Source: a virus
Virus record (IMG/VR): IMGVR_UViG_3300047562_001269
Coordinates: 1 to 45,198 of that record
Length of the DNA stretch: 45,198 nt
Strand: one strand, 5' to 3'
Both the position numbers and the translations under genes were made by a program. Shown one piece after another: positions 23,586 through 31,473 of the stretch. Under the pieces are notes generated by a model. It did not search any database, was not told where the DNA came from, and worked only from the letters and a program-made list of their open reading frames with translations. Position 1 is the stretch's first letter; each line of letters starts with the position of its first letter.

Positions 23586-23845
23586 TTTATACACCTAGGA
23601 TGAAGGCAGAAGTAAAAGCAATACCCGTACCTGCCGATTTTGTCATGGATATTATTGAGTATGACTTTAATCCTCCTTATATTGGGTTGCGTTTTTATGA
23701 AAGTCACTGGCGACACATGTCAGAAAAAGAGCGAATTAAGTGTGTATATTATATGCAAAAGGTTAAAAAGGTAATTGAAGCCTACGGTGTATCAGTAACG
23801 CTTGATCCAGTTTATGATGTTCCAGGGGGACAAAAACTAGGATGA
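23582..23845 (+). CDS. Small hypothetical protein
   Basis: 87 residues, coupled by ATGA on both sides between WhiB and a glycosyltransferase. Contains an aromatic-rich centre (YIGLRFYESHWRHMSE) and a helix with KVKKVIEAYGV. No family recognised. Confidence 0.5.
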   Translation: MIYTPRMKAEVKAIPVPADFVMDIIEYDFNPPYIGLRFYESHWRHMSEKERIKCVYYMQKVKKVIEAYGVSVTLDPVYDVPGGQKLG

Positions 23846-24774
23846 AAATATTTATTTCCATTGCAAGTTATAGAGATAAGGAATTGCCTAAAACTGTTAG
23901 AAGTTTAATTGAAAACGCAAAATATCCACAAAACTTACATTTTGGAATACTTGATCAAGCAGAAAAAAATAAATGGGCAGATCTTAGTTTTGTTAAATCA
24001 CCAATGAAGCATAAAAAAATGCACATGAAAGATGCTCGCGGTGCTGGGTATGCTAGAAAAATTTGCATGGAAATGTATGATGGAGAAGACTTCTTTTTTC
24101 AAATAGATTCTCATATGAGATTTGCTCCCAACTGGGACGTTCGTATGATTACAATGCTTAAAGAAGCACAAGAAATTGCAAATAATAAAAAGATAATTCT
24201 TAGCCAGTTTCCTGCGCCATATCAACTATGGACAAATGGCAAAGAATATTTTCCAGAAAATGACCCAGCGTTTTGGAGCGAACCATCGTGGACAAGCGTA
24301 GTATGGACATGGAGGGGTCAGTGGGCAGGCAATAGAGAGTTTATATTGGATAAAAAAAAGCCATGCTTTTCACATACCATACTTGCTGGATATGTTTTTG
24401 CCCCAGGTAATTTGGTAGAAGAAGTACCTTACGACCCAAGAATATCTTTTATGGGTGAAGAATTATGTTTTGCAATACGAGCATACACAAGGGGCTGGGA
24501 TATTTATGCGCCTAATGAAATGCTTGTCTGGCACTACTACACTAGAAAAGACTATCCCAAGATCTGGAATCAAAGAGATGAGATAACCAGAGAAGTGACT
24601 TGGAAACAACTAGAGGATAAATCTCATGCTGTCCAAAGAGCGGTGCTTGTAGGAGAAGAAGAAGGCATATACGGAGTTGTAAAAAATAAAAGATATCTTG
24701 AATATCAAAAAATGATAGGAAAAGATTTTAAAGAATTTTATAAAGAAATAGATAAAAGTAAAAAGAAAAAGTGA
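23842..24774 (+). CDS. GlcNAc-transferase-like glycosyltransferase (PF11397 type)
   Basis: 310 residues. Starts IFISIASYRDKELPKTVRSL as in the Skp1-type/UDP-GlcNAc transferase family; donor-binding DxH is in FFQIDSHMRFAPNWD near residue 92; a later Gly-Glu-Glu (FMGEELCFAIRA) and His-Tyr-Tyr (LVWHYYTRK) complete the active site. The C-terminus is Lys-rich. It is the first of three glycosyltransferases in this accessory region, probably modifying virion protein, DNA or cell surface. Confidence 0.8.
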   Translation: MKIFISIASYRDKELPKTVRSLIENAKYPQNLHFGILDQAEKNKWADLSFVKSPMKHKKMHMKDARGAGYARKICMEMYDGEDFFFQIDSHMRFAPNWDVRMITMLKEAQEIANNKKIILSQFPAPYQLWTNGKEYFPENDPAFWSEPSWTSVVWTWRGQWAGNREFILDKKKPCFSHTILAGYVFAPGNLVEEVPYDPRISFMGEELCFAIRAYTRGWDIYAPNEMLVWHYYTRKDYPKIWNQRDEITREVTWKQLEDKSHAVQRAVLVGEEEGIYGVVKNKRYLEYQKMIGKDFKEFYKEIDKSKKKK

Positions 24775-24795
24775 CTATAATCACGGTAAATTTGT

Positions 24796-24824
24796 TTGAC
24801 AGTTCAACAAATTCTTGATATGAT
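24796..24824 (+). promoter_or_regulatory. Strong sigma-70 promoter
   Basis: TTGACA (24796-24801), 17 bp, TATGAT (24819-24824), followed by a short leader with AAGGAGG (24843-24849) before ATG 24854. One of the best promoter plus ribosome-site combinations in the window. Confidence 0.75.
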
Positions 24825-24853
24825 ATTTATATCCAAACCCACAAGGAGGAATT

Positions 24854-25027
24854 ATGAAGACACTTATGCGTGCCTTTGAGAATATTTTCACAAGCGCCAC
24901 AAGCGCGAAGGAAAAGGAACGTCGTGAGATGTATCGTGCATGGACAGAAGAAAGAGAAAAGGCTGCCAGGTACGGATCTCATCATGTCGCGGAGATTGAC
25001 GCAATCTTCTCTCGCGCAGGACTTTAA
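24854..25027 (+). CDS. Small charged protein with strong expression signals
   Basis: 57 residues, no relatives recognised. Helical and highly charged (SAKEKERREMYRAWTEEREK, residues 18-37). It has its own consensus promoter and a near-perfect ribosome site, so it is likely made in quantity early, which fits a host-takeover or nucleic-acid-binding protein. Function unknown. Confidence 0.6.
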   Translation: MKTLMRAFENIFTSATSAKEKERREMYRAWTEEREKAARYGSHHVAEIDAIFSRAGL

Positions 25028-25029
25028 TA

Positions 25030-25058
25030 TTGACTTCATCCATGCTATAGTGTAAAAT
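25030..25058 (+). promoter_or_regulatory. Promoter with -35, leaderless start of 25065
   Basis: TTGACT (25030-25035), 17 bp, TAAAAT (25053-25058), then six bases (TGTGGC) and ATG 25065. No ribosome site. This is a clear leaderless promoter with both boxes. Confidence 0.75.
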
Positions 25059-25064
25059 TGTGGC

Positions 25065-25274
25065 ATGGATGAGTTATATTATAAGGAGCCTTTAATGTTA
25101 GACGCAAGGGGTATTCCAACTAGAGAATGTCCATCGTGTGCATCAACTATTTTTACAATCCAAGCAGTCTTTGATGAGGATTATGAAATAGCACAGTATC
25201 TTCTTGATGCAGAATGCGCTATGTGTCACACTAAACTCACTGCACCGACCCCACTGGACCTTGTTCATGAATGA
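25065..25274 (+). CDS. Zinc-ribbon protein
   Basis: 69 residues; CPSC (22-25) and CAMC (50-53) give a zinc ribbon with an acidic loop between. Leaderless mRNA. Small zinc-ribbon proteins recur in this phage. Confidence 0.6.
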   Translation: MDELYYKEPLMLDARGIPTRECPSCASTIFTIQAVFDEDYEIAQYLLDAECAMCHTKLTAPTPLDLVHE

Positions 25275-25455
25275 AAATTTTTGGATTAATATAACAAAGC
25301 CTGGACTATTTTATGTGGTGGAAAAATGGCAGGCGGGAGAAGATAGAATTCTTTATGTAGAAAAGAAAAAGCGTTTAACAAAATTTGCTGCCAAAAAATA
25401 CGCCAAGAGGTGTATAATAAATGAGATTTGTTCTGGGTATATAAAGGAGAAATAA
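25267..25455 (+). CDS. Small basic protein
   Basis: 62 residues from ATG 25267, overlapping the upstream gene by eight bases. An N-terminal beta segment (WINITKPGLFYVVEKW) and a Lys-rich helix (KKKRLTKFAAKKYAKR). Ends at the next start (TAATG). Confidence 0.5.
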   Translation: MNENFWINITKPGLFYVVEKWQAGEDRILYVEKKKRLTKFAAKKYAKRCIINEICSGYIKEK

Positions 25456-25622
25456 TGACAAATGAAGAATTGCTACAGTCCACGCTTAACGCAACCATAG
25501 AAAGAATGGGCAAGCAAACAACTTCCTATGAATCGGAAATTGCCAACCTTAATGCACAAATTATTTTTTTGAATAATAGGCTAAATGAACTATCAAGGGA
25601 GCATCTTACAGATGCAGATTGA
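25455..25622 (+). CDS. Small coiled-coil protein
   Basis: 55 residues with AAGGAGA before ATG 25455. Residues 15-50 show heptads (SEIANLNAQIIFLNNRLNEL) of a short coiled coil. Function unknown; overlaps the glycosyltransferase start by 11 bases. Confidence 0.55.
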   Translation: MTNEELLQSTLNATIERMGKQTTSYESEIANLNAQIIFLNNRLNELSREHLTDAD

Positions 25623-26250
25623 TATAACAAGTCTTCCAGTATATTATATTAATCTTGATGAAAAAAAGGAGAGACGCAAAAAGATGGAGCGTCTTTTATC
25701 AAATTATGGATTCAATAGTGTAAAAAGATTTTCTGGGAAAAAGGCAGGTAGCAGAATTGGATGCTCCATGTCTCACTCATTGCTTCTTCAGCAAATAATA
25801 AAAGAAAAAGATTATCCATGCCTAGTTCTTGAAGATGATCTAGAAATTTTTAATTTTAGAAAAGTTATAGAAGTTCCAGATGATGCAGATGCTATATATT
25901 TGGGTTTTAGTAGTTATGGATGGAATCACAATCAAGAGGAACCATTCCCAAAAAGTTTAAAAATTACAGAACTTAATGATGAATATCATCGGGTATATAA
26001 TATGCTTGCTCGCCATGCAATTATTCATCTTAGCCCTACCTATGATCGTAATTGTGTAGACATAATGGAAAACTTTATTTCAGATCCAGAAACCTACAAG
26101 GCTGGAGATGTAAGCATATCTAAAGTACACCCCTATTATAAAATTTATGCACTCAATGAGCCAATATTTTATCAAGATGATACGGGCACTCGTAGCCTTA
26201 CAAAAAAGTCCTTATATGATTGTAATTATATAGAGATGGACAAACTATGA
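25612..26250 (+). CDS. GT25-like glycosyltransferase
   Basis: 212 residues from ATG 25612. Hallmarks of the LPS/collagen galactosyltransferase family: YYINLDEKKERRKKM at the N-terminus, GCSMSHSLLLQQI near residue 49 and the metal-binding LVLEDDLEI near 68. A truncated C-terminal half compared with LpxL-region bacterial enzymes. Coupled to the next gene by ATGA. Confidence 0.78.
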   Translation: MQIDITSLPVYYINLDEKKERRKKMERLLSNYGFNSVKRFSGKKAGSRIGCSMSHSLLLQQIIKEKDYPCLVLEDDLEIFNFRKVIEVPDDADAIYLGFSSYGWNHNQEEPFPKSLKITELNDEYHRVYNMLARHAIIHLSPTYDRNCVDIMENFISDPETYKAGDVSISKVHPYYKIYALNEPIFYQDDTGTRSLTKKSLYDCNYIEMDKL

Positions 26251-26810
26251 AAATATCAATGCCTCCGCAAGAAACTAAAGCATTAAAAAATATGATTGAT
26301 GAAGCAAACATTATTCTGGAATACGGATCTGGCGGATCTACCATATATGCTGGAAAATCCAATGCACAGGCAATTATTTCAACAGAAAATGATAGAGATT
26401 TTTTAAATAAGGTTGTTGAAGAGTATGATAAAACTGGCCCAACCCTTTTCCCAGTTCATGTTTATGTTGGTGAAACAAAAATGTGGGGGTATCCAATTGA
26501 TAAAAAGTTTCAAGATGGTTGGTCAGAATATCCTATAGCACCATGGAAAATAGCAATAGAAAATGAATTAGATCCAGATACAATTATTATTGACGGAAGA
26601 TTTAGAGTTGCTTGCTTTCTATATTCTATCGGCTATGCAAAGCCAGGAACAATCATTTTTTGGGATGACTATGTTAATAGAGAAAGTTATCACGATATAG
26701 AGAGTATTTGTAGGCCACGAAAAATTATTGGTCGTGCGGCGATATTTATTAAAGAACATGAAGAATTTCATCAAGATATGTTTGACAAATATTGCAATGA
26801 CATGAGATAA
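26247..26810 (+). CDS. Methyltransferase-like Rossmann protein
   Basis: 187 residues. Motif I-like IILEYGSGGSTIYAG near residue 22, AIISTENDRDF near 47, and IIIDGRFRVACFLYSI near 112. It resembles phage and marine FkbM/class I methyltransferase-like proteins found in glycan clusters. Lies between two glycan genes and a DNA repair gene. Confidence 0.65.
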   Translation: MKISMPPQETKALKNMIDEANIILEYGSGGSTIYAGKSNAQAIISTENDRDFLNKVVEEYDKTGPTLFPVHVYVGETKMWGYPIDKKFQDGWSEYPIAPWKIAIENELDPDTIIIDGRFRVACFLYSIGYAKPGTIIFWDDYVNRESYHDIESICRPRKIIGRAAIFIKEHEEFHQDMFDKYCNDMR

Positions 26811-26811
26811 T
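26782..26811 (+). promoter_or_regulatory. Sigma-70 promoter for repair glycosylase
   Basis: TTGACA (26782-26787), 18 bp, GATAAT (26806-26811), overlapping the end of the upstream gene; AAAGGAAA follows before GTG 26839. Confidence 0.55.
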
Positions 26812-26838
26812 ATAACTCCCTACTAACAAAGGAAAGCA

Positions 26839-27330
26839 GTGCAAACATTTGTTCCATATGCAGACATGTATGAGTCTGCTGCTGTGCTAGACAATAAACG
26901 ACTTAACAAACAGTTGCTTGAAGGTCGTCAGATCTATAGCATTCTTGCAAACAATCGTACTAAGGGTGGATGGATTAATCACCCTGCTGTCAAAATGTGG
27001 CGTAACTATGACAATGCATTGTTTGAATATCTTATTGCTGTCAGGTACGAGTGTGACGAACGTGGCATCAGCACAGAAAAGAATTGGGACGCTATCCAGG
27101 AAATGTATGATTGGAACTGGAATCGTGGAGACAATATCGTAATGCCTCCATGGTGGGGGGATGAAAGAGTACATGAGTCACATCGTAATAATCTATACGT
27201 CAAAGATCCAGAGTATTACGCAGAGTTTGGCAATGCTAGTCGTGTAGCATGTTGTGAAAAATGCAATTACTTTTGGCCTACACATACGTTATACTACAAC
27301 CTAGAAATGGAGGAGAAAGTTGAAGCCTAA
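26839..27330 (+). CDS. Pyrimidine dimer DNA glycosylase / endonuclease V-like (PF03013)
   Basis: 163 residues from GTG 26839 with AAAGGAAA upstream. Signature elements: VPYADMYESAAVLDNKRLNK at the N-terminus, GWINHPAVKMWRNYD near residue 44, and PPWWGDERVHESHRNNLY near 104. This is the T4 DenV-type fold used to excise UV dimers. A C-terminal CCEKC pair is an extra metal site. UV repair suits a phage of sunlit water. Confidence 0.82.
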   Translation: MQTFVPYADMYESAAVLDNKRLNKQLLEGRQIYSILANNRTKGGWINHPAVKMWRNYDNALFEYLIAVRYECDERGISTEKNWDAIQEMYDWNWNRGDNIVMPPWWGDERVHESHRNNLYVKDPEYYAEFGNASRVACCEKCNYFWPTHTLYYNLEMEEKVEA

Positions 27331-27517
27331 GGATCAATATACAGAAGAAGATGAGCGTGCATTGCGCGATCTCAACAAGGCAATGGACGATATCAAGCGT
27401 TCTGTCGGAGGTAAGCAGGGTGAGGCACTTGAGAAGAGGTACGCAGAACAGTATAATAAGTGCTATCGCATGGGATTGAAGGAATATAAGTTGCAATGGA
27501 CAAGGACTACTAGATAG
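27320..27517 (+). CDS. Small charged helical protein
   Basis: 65 residues from TTG 27320, with GGAGGAG seven bases upstream. Rich in Glu/Lys/Arg (TEEDERALRDLNKAMDDI); no family. Ends just before tRNA-Gly. Confidence 0.5.
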   Translation: MKPKDQYTEEDERALRDLNKAMDDIKRSVGGKQGEALEKRYAEQYNKCYRMGLKEYKLQWTRTTR

Positions 27518-27523
27518 TCTAAT

Positions 27524-27594
27524 GCGGCTGTGGTGTAGAGGTAACACAAGACTCTTCCAAAGTCTTATCGCCAGTTCGATTCTGGTCAGCCGCT
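27524..27594 (+). tRNA. tRNA-Gly(UCC)
   Basis: Acceptor GCGGCTG (27524-27530) with CAGCCGC (27587-27593), anticodon loop CTTCCAA (27554-27560, anticodon TCC), T-loop TTCGATT. No encoded CCA. Reads GGA, frequent in this arm. Confidence 0.92.
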
Positions 27595-27653
27595 CGCTTG
27601 GGAAGTTGATGTTTTGACCGTGTGAAAACATAAACAATAATTAAGGAGATAGA

Positions 27654-28196
27654 TTGTTACAGAAAGTTTATGAAAAGTATTCTCAGCCCACCTCAGATTG
27701 GGGTGGAGATAAGGGAACTGGTCACTCATATATTGAGTTATATGAAAAATATATGGAAACAAAACAATCTATTTGTCTTTTAGAAATTGGTGTTCAGTGT
27801 GGCTACTCACTAAAAATGTGGGAAGAATATTTTGCAGATTCTGATATCTATGGTATTGATATTGATTTATCATTTAATAAATTTCCAGAACTTAAAAACC
27901 TTTTTGAATTTGATGCAACTAAAAATAATTTAGTTCCAGATAGTTTTCGTTCGATAGAATTTGATTACATTGTTGATGATGGAAGTCACCGCGTTCAAGA
28001 TCAAATAAAATCTTTTGATATTTTTTATCCACAACTTAAGGTTGGTGGAAAATATTTTATCGAAGATATTGATGGAGATTTGTCCTTGCTTACCATAGCA
28101 AATCACTTGCGTAAAAGAGGAATTTCGTATATCATAGAAGATGTAAGGTATATCAAGGGCAGATTTGATGACATTATGATAGTTGCAAATAAATAA
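27654..28196 (+). CDS. SAM methyltransferase, macrocin-O-methyltransferase-like
   Basis: 180 residues from TTG 27654 with AAGGAG upstream. Motifs ICLLEIGVQCGYSLKMW near residue 41, YGIDIDLSF near 65, FDYIVDDGSHRVQDQIKS near 100 and GGKYFIEDID near 130. This is the TylF/class I group that methylates sugars. Part of the glycan-modification cargo, framed by tRNAs. Confidence 0.72.
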   Translation: MLQKVYEKYSQPTSDWGGDKGTGHSYIELYEKYMETKQSICLLEIGVQCGYSLKMWEEYFADSDIYGIDIDLSFNKFPELKNLFEFDATKNNLVPDSFRSIEFDYIVDDGSHRVQDQIKSFDIFYPQLKVGGKYFIEDIDGDLSLLTIANHLRKRGISYIIEDVRYIKGRFDDIMIVANK

Positions 28197-28202
28197 TACT
28201 TC

Positions 28203-28275
28203 CTGCGTGTGGCGCAACGGATAGCGCAAGTGGTTTCTACCCACTAGGTTGGGGGTTCGAATCCCTCCACGCAGA
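28203..28275 (+). tRNA. tRNA-Arg(UCU)
   Basis: Acceptor CTGCGTG/CACGCAG (28203-28209, 28268-28274), anticodon stem AGTGG/CCACT with loop TTTCTAC (anticodon TCT), T-loop TTCGAAT. Reads AGA, the main Arg codon in the AT-rich arm. Confidence 0.92.
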
Positions 28276-28279
28276 CTAA

Positions 28280-28359
28280 GCGGTATAGTCCCCAAGGTGG
28301 GGAAGCGGTCTGTAAAACCGTCGCCTTTGGCATGGTTGGTTCGATTCCAACATACCGCA
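28280..28359 (+). tRNA. tRNA-Tyr(GUA)
   Basis: Acceptor GCGGTAT/ATACCGC (28280-28286, 28352-28358), anticodon loop CTGTAAA (anticodon GTA at 28312-28314), long variable arm typical of bacterial tRNA-Tyr, T-loop TTCGATT. Four bases after tRNA-Arg. Confidence 0.92.
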
Positions 28360-28362
28360 CAA

Positions 28363-28391
28363 TTGACAACGCAGTCAATCAACGGTATAAT
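28363..28391 (+). promoter_or_regulatory. Perfect sigma-70 promoter
   Basis: TTGACA (28363-28368), 17 bp, TATAAT (28386-28391), exact consensus. It begins four bases after tRNA-Tyr and drives the gene at 28424 through a leader with AAAGGAG. Confidence 0.8.
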
Positions 28392-28423
28392 ATAGCAGTA
28401 AGCACACAAACAAAGGAGATGTT

Positions 28424-28645
28424 ATGGAAACTATGGTTGAAGAGCGTACAGATTTTCTAAAGGCAACAGATCGATGTGATAGGTGTGCAAGTCAGGCTTT
28501 TGTGTGGGTCAATGGAGTAAATGGTGATTTGCAATTCTGCCGTCACCATTTTCTCAAGCACGAAGATGCTATTCGTGCATACGCATTTGAAGTAATTGAT
28601 GAAACATACAAGATTAATGACAGATCTCAGTCAAGTCCTGTATAA
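28424..28645 (+). CDS. DUF7455-like zinc protein
   Basis: 73 residues under a perfect promoter. ATDRCDRCASQAFVWV (residues 14-29) and FCRHHFLKHED (near 46) form the zinc site of the small actinobacterial DUF7455 family, followed by FEVIDETYKIND. Homologues are found in actinobacteria and their phages; the role is unknown, possibly regulation. Its last codons GTA TAA overlap a TATAAT. Confidence 0.7.
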   Translation: METMVEERTDFLKATDRCDRCASQAFVWVNGVNGDLQFCRHHFLKHEDAIRAYAFEVIDETYKINDRSQSSPV

Positions 28646-28646
28646 T
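28617..28646 (+). promoter_or_regulatory. tRNA promoter overlapping stop codon
   Basis: ATGACA (28617-28622), 18 bp, TATAAT (28641-28646); the box contains the TAA stop of the upstream gene. A start near 28653 would lie just before tRNA-Thr. Confidence 0.55.
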
Positions 28647-28656
28647 TTTCAGGCAC

Positions 28657-28728
28657 GCCTCCTTAACTCAGGGGTAGAGTACCGCACTTGTAATGCGGCT
28701 GTCGTCCGTTCGAATCGGACAGGAGGCT
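28657..28728 (+). tRNA. tRNA-Thr(UGU)
   Basis: Acceptor GCCTCCT/AGGAGGC (28657-28663, 28721-28727), anticodon stem CCGCA/TGCGG with loop CTTGTAA (anticodon TGT), T-loop TTCGAAT. Reads ACA. Confidence 0.92.
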
Positions 28729-28733
28729 CGTAA

Positions 28734-28805
28734 TGGCGTGTGGCGCAACGGCAGCGCAAGGCACTGTTAATGCCTGGGTTGTAGGTTCGAATCCTACCAC
28801 GCCAG
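28734..28805 (+). tRNA. tRNA-Asn(GUU)
   Basis: Acceptor TGGCGTG/CACGCCA (28734-28740, 28798-28804), anticodon loop CTGTTAA (anticodon GTT), T-loop TTCGAAT. Five bases after tRNA-Thr. Confidence 0.92.
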
Positions 28806-28821
28806 CAAAGAAAGGAAAGCA

Positions 28822-29376
28822 ATGAAAAATACAGAGTTTTATCAAGTTGGCCCATGTATTATCGAATTTAATGATGTAATTCAAGATACACAGACAATAA
28901 TTGATATCGCTATGGAGCAGGAAGATTGGCAAAGAGCAACAGTTAGTATAGACAGAGATCATAACGAAAAAGTTAGAAAAAATAATATTTTGCCTATCAT
29001 TCCAACATATGATAAGCCATCTCAATGGTTTTATTTAAATCAGGTAGTTTGGCTGTACGCAGGAATATATGCACAATTATTTAAAACATCATTTTCTCAT
29101 ATGGAGCATCTGCAATTACTGCATTATACAACAGATAACGATTTTTATTTACCTCATGCAGATGATGGCCCAGGAATGAATAGAATTTTTTCTTCTCTTC
29201 TTTATCTTAATGATGTAGAAGAAGGGGGAGACACATATTTTACTAATTTTGATATTAGCATAAAGCCAAAAAGTGGCAAACTTGTTTTCTTTCCTGCTAA
29301 TTTTACCTATATACATGAAGCAAGGCCACCAATTTCGGGTGATAAGTTTGTTCTCGTCACATGGTTTGATAAGTAG
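28822..29376 (+). CDS. 2-oxoglutarate/Fe(II)-dependent oxygenase (P4H-like)
   Basis: 184 residues. Facial triad: YLPHADD (His112, Asp114) and YIHEARPP (His165), with Lys175 ten residues on as the 2OG-binding base. The strand SSLLYLNDVEEGGDTYF is typical of prolyl-4-hydroxylase-like enzymes common in phages. It may hydroxylate virion or host protein, or a sugar. Leadered with AAAGGAAAG after the tRNA pair. Confidence 0.83.
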   Translation: MKNTEFYQVGPCIIEFNDVIQDTQTIIDIAMEQEDWQRATVSIDRDHNEKVRKNNILPIIPTYDKPSQWFYLNQVVWLYAGIYAQLFKTSFSHMEHLQLLHYTTDNDFYLPHADDGPGMNRIFSSLLYLNDVEEGGDTYFTNFDISIKPKSGKLVFFPANFTYIHEARPPISGDKFVLVTWFDK

Positions 29377-29384
29377 GGATAAAG

Positions 29385-30479
29385 ATGAAAGAAAAAAATA
29401 GAGTAGCATTTCTAACACTTGACTGGACCAAAAATGTAACACCTATAGAACCTAACGGTTGTGCGTATTATAGATGTTATTTGCCAGGTATTGAATTGGC
29501 AAAATTAGACTGGACTGTAGCAGTTGCTATGCCAGAATATAATAAGGATTATGGATTCGGTGCTTTTGAAAGCAAAGAAAGAATTCATTATGGGTGGGAT
29601 ATTATTGTATTTAAACTTATAATGCTTAAATCTGTAAGAGATATTTTAGAAACTGCTAGACCAAACCAAAAAATAGTAGTCGATGTTGATGATTTTTATG
29701 AAGGTTTATCAGAAACAAACTTGGCATATCAAAATACTGATCCAGAAAAGCATCCAGAGAATAATAGAGAACACTACTGGGCTATCATTGATATGGCTGA
29801 TGCTATCATTACGTCTACCCAGTTTCTTTATGACTACTACACAAAAGAAAAAGGCATGAAAAATGTTTATCTAGTTCGTAATGCTATAGATATTGATAGG
29901 TGGCGCAAGAAGCAGGACTACTCTCGTTGGCTACCCACGGTGGGATGGGTGGGTGCAATACCATGGAGATCTGGAGATTTAGAAACAATGAATCCGTTTC
30001 TTGGAAAGTTCTTAGAGAAGAATAGGTTGTCTTTCCATCATTCTGGTCACATAAAAGAACTTAATTTAGATGTTACAGACTTGGCTGGCATACCAAAGTC
30101 TGTTAAATTTACCAATGAACCTCGTAAAATTCTTAGTAAGTATCCAGAAATGTTTAGAAAAATAGATATTGGTCTGGTTCCACTAAATAATCTACCATTT
30201 AATCATGCTAAATCAACGATTAAAGGTCTTGAATATACCGCCGCTGGAGTACCATTTATTGCTTCCTGGAGCCCAGAATATGAGTTGCTGGAAAGTCAGG
30301 GGGTAGGCAGGGTAGCCAGAAATCAGGAGGAATGGGAACATCATCTTAATGAATTACTTAATCCCAGTATTCGTAAACAAGAAATAGAAAAAAACTATGA
30401 GAACGTTCGAACAAATCATAGCATGTCTGCAAGAGCGGGGGATTGGGATAAAGTAATGCAACAAATACTTGACCAGTAA
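29385..30479 (+). CDS. GT4-like glycosyltransferase
   Basis: 364 residues. N-terminal Rossmann half (RVAFLTLDWTKNV, then KIVVDVDDFYEGL near residue 96); C-terminal half with TVGWVGAIPWRSGD near 185 and the nucleotide-sugar site KGLEYTAAGVPFIAS near 281. This is the retaining GT-B (GT4) design. Third glycosyltransferase of the accessory region. Confidence 0.78.
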   Translation: MKEKNRVAFLTLDWTKNVTPIEPNGCAYYRCYLPGIELAKLDWTVAVAMPEYNKDYGFGAFESKERIHYGWDIIVFKLIMLKSVRDILETARPNQKIVVDVDDFYEGLSETNLAYQNTDPEKHPENNREHYWAIIDMADAIITSTQFLYDYYTKEKGMKNVYLVRNAIDIDRWRKKQDYSRWLPTVGWVGAIPWRSGDLETMNPFLGKFLEKNRLSFHHSGHIKELNLDVTDLAGIPKSVKFTNEPRKILSKYPEMFRKIDIGLVPLNNLPFNHAKSTIKGLEYTAAGVPFIASWSPEYELLESQGVGRVARNQEEWEHHLNELLNPSIRKQEIEKNYENVRTNHSMSARAGDWDKVMQQILDQ

Positions 30480-30497
30480 TTTATCATACGCTATACT
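30469..30497 (+). promoter_or_regulatory. Sigma-70 promoter
   Basis: TTGACC (30469-30474), 17 bp, TATACT (30492-30497), starting in the last codons of the glycosyltransferase; drives 30535 through a GGAG leader. Confidence 0.65.
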
Positions 30498-30534
30498 TGT
30501 GTCACGGAAACTGGCGCAAGAGTTACGGAGAAAA

Positions 30535-30696
30535 ATGGCTAAGAAAAAGTCTGTTGACGATAATTGGCCTACACCTACACCAGAAAGACAACTGATAACA
30601 AAATCTGGATGGTGTGGAACAGATTGTCATAAACAATGTCCATATCAATTTACATTTGGTAAATGTGGATGCGAATGTCATAAGGAGAAAAAATGA
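30535..30696 (+). CDS. Cysteine-rich zinc protein
   Basis: 53 residues from ATG 30535 (GGAG eight bases upstream). Cys/His cluster CGTDCHKQC (27-35) and CGCECHKEKK (C-terminus) suggests a two-metal zinc fold. Coupled by ATGA to the next gene. Confidence 0.55.
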   Translation: MAKKKSVDDNWPTPTPERQLITKSGWCGTDCHKQCPYQFTFGKCGCECHKEKK

Positions 30697-31016
30697 GTTG
30701 GAATAAGCCAGATTGGTATATGACAACGGAAGAGTTTGCAGAACTTGTTGTTCATTCACTAGAGGTAACTCATCATTTCAAGCGTGGTGAGCGAGTTCAT
30801 CCAGAAGATATTGTTTCTGCATTTGTCACAGCAGCAGAGACAATTGCCATTGGTGCAGGAGCAGCGGGAAAGAAAGTGTGGGCAGCGGAGAAGAAGGCAG
30901 TGATGGAAACTGGTAATCTTCGCAAGAATACTTTGCCACAAGATGATGAAATTGCACCGTATGTAGAAAGTCAGGATGATTTTCTGGGATATTCAGAGTG
31001 GAAGCATAAGAAGTAA
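30693..31016 (+). CDS. Hypothetical protein
   Basis: 107 residues; N-terminal polar helix (TTEEFAELVVHSLEVTHHF) and an Ala/Gly-rich centre (TIAIGAGAAGKK). No family recognised. Overlaps both neighbours by 1-4 bases in a coupled operon. Confidence 0.5.
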   Translation: MSWNKPDWYMTTEEFAELVVHSLEVTHHFKRGERVHPEDIVSAFVTAAETIAIGAGAAGKKVWAAEKKAVMETGNLRKNTLPQDDEIAPYVESQDDFLGYSEWKHKK

Positions 31017-31195
31017 TGCCAACATATCGATACCGTTGCAACATATGTGGAGAATTTGACTATCAGCAATCTATGAATGATAGTAGTTTGGCATACTGTC
31101 CTACATGCGTTGGTCCAGTAAAAAAACTATTTAATTCTTCTCCAATTATTTTTAACGGTAGTGGGTTTTATTCTACAGACAGCAAAGGTAAATGA
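31016..31195 (+). CDS. FmdB-family zinc-ribbon protein
   Basis: 59 residues. The FmdB (PF09723) pattern is clear: PTYRYRCNICGEFDYQQSM at the N-terminus with CNIC (8-11) and CPTC (near 30-33), then the hydrophobic tail IIFNGSGFYSTDS. Usually called a putative regulatory protein; role unknown. TAATG and ATGA overlaps. Confidence 0.75.
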   Translation: MPTYRYRCNICGEFDYQQSMNDSSLAYCPTCVGPVKKLFNSSPIIFNGSGFYSTDSKGK

Positions 31196-31473
31196 TGGAA
31201 CTAGTTACGCTAGAAAATACAGATCAGCAAATCTATGTTCATCCAAATTTTGCCTGCAAGAATCAAAATTGTACTGTGCATAACAGAAGCGATCATCCAA
31301 TGAGATCCTTTCCCCAATATTGGAGAGTTGATCGTGCCATTATGGAGAGGACATGTCCTCACGGTGTAGGTCATCCCGATCCCGACGAGTATAAAATTAA
31401 AGGAGAATCTGGAAAATGGGAACTAGTTCACGGTTGCGACGGATGCTGCGAGGGATCATATGATTCCCTATAA
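31192..31473 (+). CDS. Conserved actinophage zinc-binding protein
   Basis: 93 residues. Contains CKNQNCTVHNRSDHPMRSFP (near residue 22-41), RTCPHGVGHPDPDEY near 58 and CDGCC near the end, a Cys/His pattern repeated in actinophage small proteins. Likely metal-binding; unknown function. Confidence 0.6.
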   Translation: MMELVTLENTDQQIYVHPNFACKNQNCTVHNRSDHPMRSFPQYWRVDRAIMERTCPHGVGHPDPDEYKIKGESGKWELVHGCDGCCEGSYDSL

